Assembly (NCBI GenBank): GCA_002733155.1 | Contig: NVUO01000012.1 | Span: 42,975-58,491 of the forward strand | Length of the DNA: 15,517 nucleotides | Direction of reading: 5' to 3' | Source of the DNA: Sulfurimonas sp. | Lineage (GTDB): Bacteria > Campylobacterota > Campylobacteria > Campylobacterales > Sulfurimonadaceae | In this document: positions 9,269-15,517 of the stretch, in pieces | How positions within the stretch are numbered: the first letter of the stretch is position 1 | Layout of the letters: each line of letters opens with the position of its first letter | Made by a program: the position numbers and the translations under genes | Notes under the pieces: generated by a model | What the model was told of the DNA's origin: nothing | Databases searched by the model: none | What the model saw: only the letters and a program-made list of their open reading frames with translations

Positions 9269-9601
9269 ATGTGTTTATTTTGTAAGATAGTTAATAAAGA
9301 AATACCATCAAATTTAGTTTTAGAAGATGAAGATTTTATCGCATTTCACGATATAAATCCTATAGCTCCAGTTCATGTATTAGCTATTCCAAAAGCTCAT
9401 ATAGGTAGTTTTAATGATATACAAGCAGATACAATGGCAAAAATTACAATATTTATACAAAATATTGCAAAAAAGCTAAATATATCCAAGAGTGGTTATA
9501 GAATTATTACCAATATTGGTAATGAGGGTGGACAAGAAGTTAAACATATACATTTTCATATACTTGGTGGGGCTCAACTTCACTGGCCTAAATTAACATA
9601 A
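9269..9601 (+). CDS. HIT family protein (HINT-type purine nucleoside phosphoramidase)
   Basis: Small histidine-triad hydrolase of the HINT/PKCI branch, which usually acts on adenosine phosphoramidates or aminoacyl-adenylates. 110 residues, the usual length. The triad HIHFH (93-97) with following ILGG gives the nucleophilic His (His95) and its neighbours. The N-terminal CLFCKI (Cys2, Cys5) together with His44 is the zinc-site pattern of many HINT proteins. It is the only plus-strand gene in the window and is divergent from pheS. Its ATG follows AAGGA by 8 bases. From memory, a HIT gene sits beside pheS in C. jejuni as well (Cj0898), which suggests a link with aminoacyl-adenylate by-products of the synthetase; that link is inference. 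Confidence 0.93.
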   Translation: MCLFCKIVNKEIPSNLVLEDEDFIAFHDINPIAPVHVLAIPKAHIGSFNDIQADTMAKITIFIQNIAKKLNISKSGYRIITNIGNEGGQEVKHIHFHILGGAQLHWPKLT

Positions 9602-9638
9602 TAGTTATTTTGAAATACTAAGTTTACTAAGAAATATT

Positions 9639-9692
9639 GTGGGTTGGAGTCTAGAAAAAATTTTTAGAATTTTCTCCCCACTCTCTTTTTCT
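9639..9692 (+). terminator. Possible intrinsic terminator of the HIT gene
   Basis: GTGGG (9639-9643) pairs with CCCAC (9677-9681) and GAG (9647-9649) with CTC (9674-9676), giving an 8-bp stem with a 3-base bulge. The loop is long and itself AT-palindromic (9650-9669). On the plus strand the stem is followed by TCTCTTTTTCT, a U-rich tract as expected for a Rho-independent terminator. It is the only GC-rich inverted repeat in the convergent gap. The minus-strand downstream sequence is less U-rich, so it mainly suits HIT. It overlaps the end of the 38-aa gene on the other strand. Confidence 0.4.
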
Positions 9693-9767
9693 AAACATAT
9701 GAGAAAACTCATAAGCTATAACCATTAATACACCGCTAGCTAATAATACACTTGCCATTTCAAACAT
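9651..9767 (-). CDS. Small membrane protein, 38 residues, unknown function
   Basis: An unlisted short gene in the 218-base gap between HIT and argH. The ATG at 9767 follows a textbook ribosome binding site, AAAGGA, after 6 bases (TTTTTG), and the frame runs to TAG at 9651. The peptide begins MFEMASVLLASGVLMVIAYE, a single hydrophobic helix (about 4-18), then the short segment EFSHMF and a positively charged cluster RKRE, which predicts a C-in topology, and ends in GENSKNFF. It lies 52 bases downstream of argH on the same strand and is likely co-transcribed with it. Small single-helix proteins of this shape often join respiratory or transport complexes, but no family can be named. The strong binding site and helix-plus-basic-tail make chance unlikely; conservation could not be tested. 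Confidence 0.6.
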   Translation of the reverse strand: MFEMASVLLASGVLMVIAYEFSHMFRKREWGENSKNFF

Positions 9768-9795
9768 CAAAAATCCTTTATTGTATTTTCGACAT

Positions 9796-9818
9796 TTTAG
9801 GGAAAAACTTTAGGGAAA
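9796..9818. repeat. Two-copy short direct repeat after argH
   Basis: TTTAGGGAAA occurs at 9796-9805 and again at 9809-9818, a 13-base period, directly after the argH stop and before the ribosome binding site of the 38-aa gene. On the transcribed strand it reads TTTCCCTAAA twice. Too short to classify; it could be a protein-binding site or local slippage. Confidence 0.4.
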
Positions 9819-9819
9819 T

Positions 9820-11199
9820 TCATACTTTCAAAAAGTTTTTAAAATATTCTAATTGTTCTTTTGTTCTTTGACTTGATGTACCACCAGCTGATGTTCTAGC
9901 ATTCATAGAATGTCTTAGACCTAGGTACTCCATAACATCTTCATTGATTCTATCATCTATGTCTTTTAGATATTTAAAATCAATCTTTGATAAATCAGTA
10001 TTTAACTCTTCGCTCTTAGCTACAGCTCGCCCAGTTATAAAATGAGCCTCACGAAATGGGATATTACATTTTTTTACTAAATAATCAGCTAAGTCTGTAG
10101 CAGACAAATGTCCAACTGAACAAGCAGATTCCATGTTATCAGCTTTAACTTGCATAGTTTTAATAACTTCTTTTAATATATCTAAAGATATTTCAGCAGT
10201 ATCAACTGAATCAAATACACCCTCTTTATCTTCTTGAGTGTCTTTATTATAAGCTAAAGGAAGACCTTTCATTACAGTTAAAAGACCCATTAATGAACCA
10301 TATACACGTCCAGTTTTACCACGTAAAAGTTCAGGTACATCTGGATTTTTCTTTTGAGGCATTATTGAACTACCAGTTGAATATTCATCACTTAATTCAA
10401 CAAAACCAAACTCATTAGATGACCACATTACCAACTCTTCGCTAAGTCTAGATATATGCATCATCATAGTTGAAATATTAAACAAAATTTCAAGAGCGAA
10501 ATCTCTATCACTAACCGTATCTAAACAATTTACGCTAACTTCATCAAAACCTAAAAGCTCAGCTGTCATATCACGGTCAACATTATGTGGAGTTCCAGCT
10601 AAGGCTGCACAACCAAGTGGTGAAATATTATTTCTTTTAAAAGAATCTTCAAATCTTTGAATATCACGTTTAAACATAGATAAATATGCAACTAAATGAA
10701 ATGCAAAATTAATAGGTTGGGCATGTTGTAGGTGAGTCATTCCAGGGATTAAGGTTTGAGTATGTTTATTTGCTACTACAATTATCTCTTGCATTAAAAG
10801 TTTAAGCTTACCTACTATTTCTAGATTCTTTTTAAGCACATACTTCCTAAAATCAACTGCAACTTGATCATTCCTACTTCTTGCAGTATGTAGTTTTTTA
10901 CCAGAATCTCCGATGATTGCAGTTAAACGTTTTTCAATACCCATATGTAAGTCTTCATCATGAATATTCCACTCAAACTGCCCAGATTCTATCTCTTTCA
11001 TTACTTGAGAAAGTCCGTTAGTAATTTCTATAAGTTCATCACTAGTAAGAATACCTTGCTTGGCCAACATTGCAGCATGAACCAATGAACCTTCAATATC
11101 TTCTTTATATAGTTTTCTATCATACATAATTGAAGCATTAAACTCATCTAAAAGGCTTGAAGCACTTGCACTAAAACGACCTGACCACATTTTATCCAT
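9820..11199 (-). CDS. argH: Argininosuccinate lyase
   Basis: Splits argininosuccinate into arginine and fumarate, the last step of arginine synthesis. 459 residues, the usual length for this homotetrameric fumarase/aspartase-superfamily enzyme. The signature [12 protein letters not shown] (276-287) holds the catalytic Ser pair 277/278 and Lys283. MTHLQHAQP (154-162) holds the active-site Thr155-His156, and SRNDQVA (108-114) is the third conserved region. The ATG at 11199 follows AAGGA after 7 bases. It lies 32 bases after the cytochrome gene on the same strand, so it probably shares that transcript although the functions are unrelated. In C. jejuni argH lies elsewhere, as I recall, so its position here is lineage-specific. 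Confidence 0.97.
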   Translation of the reverse strand: MDKMWSGRFSASASSLLDEFNASIMYDRKLYKEDIEGSLVHAAMLAKQGILTSDELIEITNGLSQVMKEIESGQFEWNIHDEDLHMGIEKRLTAIIGDSGKKLHTARSRNDQVAVDFRKYVLKKNLEIVGKLKLLMQEIIVVANKHTQTLIPGMTHLQHAQPINFAFHLVAYLSMFKRDIQRFEDSFKRNNISPLGCAALAGTPHNVDRDMTAELLGFDEVSVNCLDTVSDRDFALEILFNISTMMMHISRLSEELVMWSSNEFGFVELSDEYSTGSSIMPQKKNPDVPELLRGKTGRVYGSLMGLLTVMKGLPLAYNKDTQEDKEGVFDSVDTAEISLDILKEVIKTMQVKADNMESACSVGHLSATDLADYLVKKCNIPFREAHFITGRAVAKSEELNTDLSKIDFKYLKDIDDRINEDVMEYLGLRHSMNARTSAGGTSSQRTKEQLEYFKNFLKV

Positions 11200-11231
11200 A
11201 ATTATATCCTTAGTTTTATTTCTTATTAATC

Positions 11232-11552
11232 TTAGTTACAAGCTGGAATTTTACCACTATCTTTTGCATATTCAACTAAAAACTGTTTTAGATGTCTGCT
11301 TACTTTTTTATATCTATTGCTTTTAAAGTATTCATGAGATTTTTTTGTATCTTTTCTTAAAATATGTAATTTAGCTAACTTTGAGCCATTATTTACAAAT
11401 ACACTTAACCACTCATCTTGCGTTTTTGAAGTGATGAAAGTTTGCCCACCTTTATGGCATATTACACACTTTTTCACATACTCTTTTTGCCCCTTATATA
11501 AAGATGCATCTGCATTTAATGCAATTAAAATAAAAAACAAAAACTTATACAT
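11232..11552 (-). CDS. Small periplasmic monohaem cytochrome c-like protein
   Basis: 106 residues. A signal peptide (hydrophobic about 4-12, likely cut after ALNADA, residue 16) exports it. One haem-attachment motif, CVICH (29-33), lies just inside the mature N-terminus, as in class I cytochromes c. No methionine exists anywhere after Met1, so the usual Met sixth ligand is missing. His63, His73 or His87 could be the distal ligand, or the haem may be five-coordinate. The mature protein is rich in Lys, and a lone Cys105 sits at the C-terminal end. The start overlaps the ubiD stop by one base (TAATG), which couples it to the decarboxylase. Electron carrier or small-molecule sensor are both possible; the partner is unknown. 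Confidence 0.8.
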   Translation of the reverse strand: MYKFLFFILIALNADASLYKGQKEYVKKCVICHKGGQTFITSKTQDEWLSVFVNNGSKLAKLHILRKDTKKSHEYFKSNRYKKVSRHLKQFLVEYAKDSGKIPACN

Positions 11553-13366
11553 TAAAGATAATACTTATTATATAATTTATCATCTAAATCCCAAAGTCCA
11601 CGCTCTTTTAATGATTCAACTACACTTTTGGTACAATCAACATCATCTGGCCATTCCCTAGTATAACCATCAAGAGCATTTTTATTTGTGCCATCAATTC
11701 CAACCATTAGATCTGATATATATACATCTCTAAGTGCATCCATATTATTTGTAATACGCCAGATAAGCATATAAGGGTTATATATATCGTTTTTAGCCTC
11801 ATCCACAAATACAACTATACGAATATTTGTACTTAAGTTTACTAATGCATTAAAATACTCTTTTGCAGACTTAGTTTTATTTACACTAATAACTGTTATA
11901 GGGTTTTTTGTCCTTCTCATATACTGGTGCAGAGCCTTAGCATCAGGAATAAATTTTTTAATTAATTGTAAAAGCTCATCATCTCCCAGTAATTCTGGAG
12001 CTTGTACCTTGTGTGCAGATGTAGCATCAAGTCCAAGTTTACCACCAACTAAAGTCTCAGGAGATGAATGGTCCAGTGCATCCAATATACCCTCTGTCAA
12101 AAAAAGTGATTTTGGAGTAAATCTATCAAGTATATACGGAGTTACAGACTCATAATTATCCAATGATGGTGCATTTTCATCTAAAAATATTGCATGTTTG
12201 ACAAAACTCATCTGACCAGCACCCCAAAATACATGCATAAATTGTTTTGCATGACCCTTATAAAGTGGTTGCATCTTTGCCAGAATAAGATTATGAAAAC
12301 CGGCATTCTCTGGCATATGATAATCAAGTAAGTCCGGAGCTGTAGTTTTTAATAATGGAAAAAATATCTTTCCAGTAGCCCAACCCATATATTTATCTTC
12401 TAAAGGCGGTTTACCGACTACAGTAGCAAGAAATGCTCTGTCTTTTTTCATACTAATAGCCGAAACTTCCATAACTGGGTACTGTTCCTCTAAGGTATAA
12501 TAACCAGTATGATCCCCAAATGGACCCTCAATGTGCATCTTTGTAGTATCAACCCAACCTTCAATTACATAATCTACATCTTTAGGTATATATAAAGGCG
12601 TAGTTAAAGATTTAACAAGTTGTGCTGGTTTTTTAGTAATAAGTCCATACAGAAGTAACTCATTTACACCATAAGGCAGTGGAGCTGTAGCACACCAAGT
12701 GTAGAGAGGATCTCCGCCAATAGCTATACTAACTGGCATTTTTTTACCAGCTTTTTGATACTGATCAAAAAAGTGTGAACTATCTTTATGAATCTGCCAG
12801 TGCATACCTAGGTGGTTTTTATCATATACCTGAAGTCTATACATACCAAGATTTACCATCTCACCATCAAGACTTTGGGTATATACCTGACCCATAGTTA
12901 TAAATGGACCACCATCTTGTTCCCATGTAGTTAAAACTGGTAATTTATAAAGATTTATCTCTTCTTCAAAATATTTTATCTGTTGACAAGCACCCTCACC
13001 TTTTAATCTTTTGGGAAAAATATTTTTAAGTGAAAAAAGTTCTTTTGCCATTGAAATTTTTGCCATCATTCCAGCTGGAGGTTTCATATGAAGTAAGGAA
13101 GTAATCTCATCAGCTACAGATTCTATAGTCCTACCAAAAAGAATTTCACAACGTTTATATGAACCAAATATATTCATTACAACTGGTTCATCAAACTTTA
13201 CACCAGATTTTTTATCAACTACATTTGTAAATAATAAAGCTAAACCGCCATATTTTTTCTTTACCTCTGCATAAGCTATATGAGGTATTTCAAGATATAT
13301 ATCTACTTCAGCATCTATGATTTTTAATTCACCGTGTCTTTTTAAAAGTTCTATCGTTTTAAGCAA
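11552..13366 (-). CDS. ubiD: UbiD-family decarboxylase, probably menaquinone pathway
   Basis: A prenylated-FMN-dependent decarboxylase of the UbiD fold, 604 residues, longer than E. coli UbiD (497). The active-site signature EGPFGDHTGYY (280-290) supplies Glu280 and Asp285. Asn172, His193 and probably Glu236 would bind the metal of the cofactor, and Arg177 completes the catalytic set. The length and N-terminus fit the subgroup found beside futalosine-pathway genes in Streptomyces (SCO4490 type), and Campylobacterota use menaquinone made through futalosine. So the likely substrate is a prenylated 1,4-dihydroxy-6-naphthoate rather than the ubiquinone precursor; this is family knowledge plus inference. 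The start is TTG at 13366 with AAGGA 9 bases before it, and no in-frame ATG lies before residue 64. It follows hemC after 84 bases. Confidence 0.92.
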   Translation of the reverse strand: MLKTIELLKRHGELKIIDAEVDIYLEIPHIAYAEVKKKYGGLALLFTNVVDKKSGVKFDEPVVMNIFGSYKRCEILFGRTIESVADEITSLLHMKPPAGMMAKISMAKELFSLKNIFPKRLKGEGACQQIKYFEEEINLYKLPVLTTWEQDGGPFITMGQVYTQSLDGEMVNLGMYRLQVYDKNHLGMHWQIHKDSSHFFDQYQKAGKKMPVSIAIGGDPLYTWCATAPLPYGVNELLLYGLITKKPAQLVKSLTTPLYIPKDVDYVIEGWVDTTKMHIEGPFGDHTGYYTLEEQYPVMEVSAISMKKDRAFLATVVGKPPLEDKYMGWATGKIFFPLLKTTAPDLLDYHMPENAGFHNLILAKMQPLYKGHAKQFMHVFWGAGQMSFVKHAIFLDENAPSLDNYESVTPYILDRFTPKSLFLTEGILDALDHSSPETLVGGKLGLDATSAHKVQAPELLGDDELLQLIKKFIPDAKALHQYMRRTKNPITVISVNKTKSAKEYFNALVNLSTNIRIVVFVDEAKNDIYNPYMLIWRITNNMDALRDVYISDLMVGIDGTNKNALDGYTREWPDDVDCTKSVVESLKERGLWDLDDKLYNKYYL

Positions 13367-13411
13367 TTTTTTGTTTCCTTTTAAGAAAAATGAATACTTT
13401 TAAATCTTCAG

Positions 13412-13438
13412 CCCTCTAAAGCTATGCCTTTAGGAGAG
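13412..13438 (-). promoter_or_regulatory. Hairpin in the hemC-ubiD spacer
   Basis: On the minus-strand transcript CUAAAG (13433-13428) pairs with CUUUAG (13421-13416) around a 6-base loop. After one bulged C (13434) the stem goes on through U-A, C-G, a U-G wobble and C-G, making 10 pairs. The wobble forms only in the sense RNA, which suits an RNA element. The sequence after it, CUGAAGAUUUAAAAG, has no proper U-run, so a classical terminator is unlikely. It might set mRNA processing or the hemC/ubiD ratio. Confidence 0.4.
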
Positions 13439-13450
13439 GACTTATTTAAT

Positions 13451-14410
13451 TTATAATCTTTGTGGCATCTCATCTTTAAATGCTAAATCTTCTGCTTTTT
13501 TAAGTAAATCAATAGCACCATTGTCTATCATTATCTTGGCCATATCTGAACCTAAATTTTCACATTCATCTTCATTTTTAATAATTTTTTCTTGCATTAT
13601 ATTTGTTCCATCTGGGAAACCTATCATAGTACGAAAAGTAATTTCATTTCCATTTTTAACTGCATTACAAGCAACAGGGGCTGAACATCCAGCTCCAATT
13701 TCAGATATAAAGTCCCTTTCAATTTTAGTACAGATAAAGGTATCTTCATCTTTTAAACTCTGGGCTATTTCACGAACTTTAGGATTAGATTTAACTATCT
13801 CTATTCCCAAGGCAGCTTGACCCATTGGAGGTATCATCATATCAAGGGAAAGTTTTTGAGTAAATGGAATATCTTTAAGTAAATCTAGTCTATTTAAACC
13901 AATCCAAGCAAGTATAATTGCATCATATTGACCCTCGTGAAGTTTTCTAAGTCTGGTATTTACATTACCACGTAAGTCTTTTACTTTTAGGTCTGGTCTT
14001 TTTTGAAGTAATTGCATACGGCGTCTTAAACTTGTAGTTCCAACTACAGCACCCTTAGGTAAATCTTCAAGACTTGCATATTTATGCGATAAAAAAACAT
14101 CACTCTGGTCTTGTCTTTTCGTAACTGCTACCAATTCTAAAGCATCTGGTATATTAGTTGGAACATCTTTTAAACTATGTACAGCTAAATCTGCTTTACC
14201 ATCAAGCATTGCATCTTCAAGTTCTTTTGTAAAATGTCCTTTTCCACCAATTAGAGCTAATGGTTTATCTAAAATCTTATCACCCTTAGAGACAATTTTA
14301 TTTAACTCTACTGTAATATTTGGAAAAGACGCCTCAATTCTATCTTTTATATGATAAGCTTGCCAAAGTGCTAAATCTGATACTCTTGTTGCAATTACCA
14401 GTTTTTGCAT
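13451..14410 (-). CDS. hemC: Porphobilinogen deaminase (hydroxymethylbilane synthase)
   Basis: Joins four porphobilinogens into hydroxymethylbilane in the haem pathway, using a covalent dipyrromethane cofactor. 319 residues (E. coli 313). The cofactor cysteine is Cys242 in GAGCSAPVA. The active-site Asp82 lies in VHSLKDVPT. Arginines 129, 130 and 131 (TTSLRRR), and Arg147 and Arg153 (LRGNVNTRL) bind the acid side chains, and Lys57 sits in GGKGHFTKEL. Two family positions differ from the commonest residues (ATRVSDLALW, ILAWIGLNRL), but not catalytic ones. The ATG at 14410 directly follows the stop of the upstream gene (TAAATG), so the two are surely co-transcribed. HemC-ubiD adjacency is also seen in C. 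jejuni (Cj0545-Cj0546, from memory). Confidence 0.97.
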   Translation of the reverse strand: MQKLVIATRVSDLALWQAYHIKDRIEASFPNITVELNKIVSKGDKILDKPLALIGGKGHFTKELEDAMLDGKADLAVHSLKDVPTNIPDALELVAVTKRQDQSDVFLSHKYASLEDLPKGAVVGTTSLRRRMQLLQKRPDLKVKDLRGNVNTRLRKLHEGQYDAIILAWIGLNRLDLLKDIPFTQKLSLDMMIPPMGQAALGIEIVKSNPKVREIAQSLKDEDTFICTKIERDFISEIGAGCSAPVACNAVKNGNEITFRTMIGFPDGTNIMQEKIIKNEDECENLGSDMAKIMIDNGAIDLLKKAEDLAFKDEMPQRL

Positions 14411-15244
14411 TTATTTTACTTCTTTATATTTATTTTTTGTTTTATCTATTTTACCGTCAAAAAACATTGTAGGTGTACCCTGAACCATAACTGAATCAGC
14501 CATTATCATATCATCTTTAAAATGTTTTGTAACTACAGGTGATTTTAAATCTATCTCTTTAATATTTGAATTCATAGTTTTGTTAAATGCTTGTAATATT
14601 TTTTTTACATTTCTCTCTTTAGCATCTATTTTAACCTTATATAAGTCAAGAACTATATTTTTTCTTTGTCCTTTTAATTCTAAAGCTATAGCAGCTTTTG
14701 TTAATTCTACAGCTGCAGGATGAAGTGAAGGCAAAGGGAAATGATAATAATAGACTGCAAATGTATCTGGTTTCTTTTTCATATCATTTATAGCTTTTGG
14801 TACAAAATTTCTACAAAATGGGCATAGTGGGTCTGAGAAAATCACAACCTTATGTTTTGCATTTTTATTTCCATATATAAGATTAAAATCATTATAATAT
14901 TCATCTTTAAATTTAGGTGCAACTAAATCTTTTAAACTAAGACCTGTTTTCATATCTACAAGCTCTTGTGTAATGAATTCACCATTAGAGAACCATGTCA
15001 TTTTTTGCTTAACTTTACGATTATCTTTTGCTAAAGTGGCATCAAGGTTAACTACATAAGCCTGCCAACCTTTTGGTTTTTCTAATTTTATCTTATGCTC
15101 AATATCAACCTTTATACTTTTAATATTTGGGTTATTTTTAAAAGAGTTTTGTATAAACTTTTTTACAGTCTCATTAGGGCTTCCCGCTTGTAATAAACTA
15201 TTTAGTAGAAGTGTTGTCGCTAATAATTTCAACATCAATAACAT
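14411..15244 (-). CDS. Periplasmic DsbA/DsbC-like thiol:disulfide oxidoreductase
   Basis: Thioredoxin-fold protein, 277 residues from the ATG at 15244. That start is chosen because AAAAAGGA ends 5 bases before it. A longer reading from TTG at 15274 lacks a site and would put a charged stretch before the signal peptide. Residues 1-20 (ending LLQA) are a signal peptide, cut before GS. Residues 25-110 form an N-terminal alpha/beta domain like the DsbC/DsbG arm. The thioredoxin domain starts at about 125 with the active site CPFC (141-144) in FSDPLCPFCRNF and the cis-proline in QGTPTMFF (Pro258). CPFC differs from both DsbA (CPHC) and DsbC (CGYC). The first 47 bases overlap the end of fxsA, and hemC follows with no gap. 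Isomerase, oxidase or a cytochrome c maturation role are all possible. Confidence 0.85.
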   Translation of the reverse strand: MLLMLKLLATTLLLNSLLQAGSPNETVKKFIQNSFKNNPNIKSIKVDIEHKIKLEKPKGWQAYVVNLDATLAKDNRKVKQKMTWFSNGEFITQELVDMKTGLSLKDLVAPKFKDEYYNDFNLIYGNKNAKHKVVIFSDPLCPFCRNFVPKAINDMKKKPDTFAVYYYHFPLPSLHPAAVELTKAAIALELKGQRKNIVLDLYKVKIDAKERNVKKILQAFNKTMNSNIKEIDLKSPVVTKHFKDDMIMADSVMVQGTPTMFFDGKIDKTKNKYKEVK

Positions 15245-15517
15245 CTGAATCCTTTTTAATATTTTTTGTATCAAACCTAGGTTTGCAAGTACTTGATTTT
15301 ACATGATAACGGTTAACAAGCATAGATGTAAATACAGAAAACTGCATTAACAATCCAATTATATCAGTAAAAAAGCCAGGGACTATCATAAATATAGCTC
15401 CAATAAGTGTAAATAAATTTAGTTTTTGAAATTGTTTTAGGTCTATACAGTCATAAGAGACTGCATTTAAATTTTCTTTTAGAGTAGATTTAAAGTTAAT
15501 CAGTATAGATATTCCTA
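15198..15517 (-). CDS. fxsA: FxsA family membrane protein, N-terminus cut by window edge
   Basis: The frame is open from the window edge to TAG at 15198, giving 105 residues; the missing part is probably about 30 residues (the first helices). Visible are GISILINF at the edge, the polar middle with LKENL, and a hydrophobic segment ending in the family motif FMIVPGFFTDIIGLLMQF, then FTSMLVNRYH and an acidic tail (DSDVIDVEIISD). FxsA is an inner-membrane protein named for suppressing exclusion of phage T7 by the F plasmid in E. coli; its normal job is unknown. A start at the internal ATG (15389) would drop a membrane helix and half the motif context, so it is not the true start. An FxsA-like gene next to hemC is also known, from memory, in C. 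jejuni (Cj0544). Confidence 0.88.
   Translation of the reverse strand, partial: GISILINFKSTLKENLNAVSYDCIDLKQFQKLNLFTLIGAIFMIVPGFFTDIIGLLMQFSVFTSMLVNRYHVKSSTCKPRFDTKNIKKDSDVIDVEIISDNTSTK
15272..15295. repeat. Two abutting perfect palindromes inside the fxsA tail
   Basis: CAAACCTAGGTTTG (15272-15285) is a perfect 14-base palindrome, and CAAGTACTTG (15286-15295) directly after it is a perfect 10-base palindrome. Both lie in fxsA codons, about 30 to 50 bases before the Dsb-like gene start. Each is too self-overlapping to form a hairpin, so a dimeric protein site is the likelier reading, if either is functional. Confidence 0.4.

Noticed and set aside
9780..9785. TACAAT on the minus strand as a promoter for the 38-aa gene
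   Set aside because: Transcription would start inside or after the ribosome binding site (9774-9779), which would remove it.
11201..11206. Minus-strand TATAAT one base before the argH ATG
   Set aside because: A -10 box there would start transcription inside the coding sequence; the stretch is explained by the ribosome binding site and AT-rich spacer.
1..15517. CRISPR arrays, insertion sequences, tRNA or rRNA genes, phage genes, restriction or defence systems
   Set aside because: No regularly spaced repeats, transposase, integrase or RNA-gene signatures were seen on either strand. FxsA has a phage-exclusion-linked name, but it is a widespread housekeeping membrane protein and no other defence gene is nearby.

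Overview
The window is AT-rich chromosomal DNA of a bacterium from the Campylobacterota (the former Epsilonproteobacteria). Three things point there. The gene order serA / small membrane protein / rpsA / ispH / aroA / pheT / pheS / HIT matches, from memory, the Campylobacter jejuni Cj0891c-Cj0898 block. FxsA-family gene, hemC and ubiD lie close together as at Cj0544-Cj0546. PheS carries a four-cysteine insert, and promoters show a good TATAAT with no clear -35. A free-living sulfur- or hydrogen-oxidising relative (Sulfurimonas- or Arcobacter-like) is possible, but genus cannot be fixed from the sequence alone.

Layout, with almost everything on the minus strand. Block A (1-9154), read in transcription order, is pheS-pheT-aroA-ispH-rpsA-(single-pass membrane protein)-serA, and serA runs off the left edge. 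pheS/pheT and pheT/aroA overlap by 4 bases, and the membrane-protein gene and serA overlap by 1 base. rpsA has its own promoter. The 78-base aroA-ispH spacer folds into up to three hairpins next to the ispH ribosome binding site. A divergent promoter region (9155-9268) separates pheS from the plus-strand HIT gene (9269-9601). The gap between HIT and argH holds a likely terminator for HIT and a previously uncounted 38-codon minus-strand gene with a good ribosome binding site and one membrane helix. Block B (9651-15517), in transcription order, is fxsA (partial at the right edge)-DsbA/DsbC-like thiol oxidoreductase-hemC-ubiD-type decarboxylase-small monohaem cytochrome c-argH-38-aa protein. It is tightly packed, with a 47-base overlap, a zero-base junction and a 1-base overlap.

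Functionally the window is mostly housekeeping: tRNA-Phe charging, translation initiation (S1), isoprenoid precursors (IspH), chorismate (AroA), serine (SerA), arginine (ArgH), tetrapyrroles (HemC) and quinone synthesis. Block B links haem synthesis, a periplasmic thiol enzyme, a quinone decarboxylase and a cytochrome c, which would suit respiratory-chain assembly.

I see no mobile element, CRISPR array, tRNA, rRNA or clear horizontally acquired island. No multi-gene novel system is evident. The points worth a second look are small: the 38-aa protein, the structured ispH leader, a cytochrome c with no Met ligand, hairpins and palindromes, and several non-ATG or mis-set starts.
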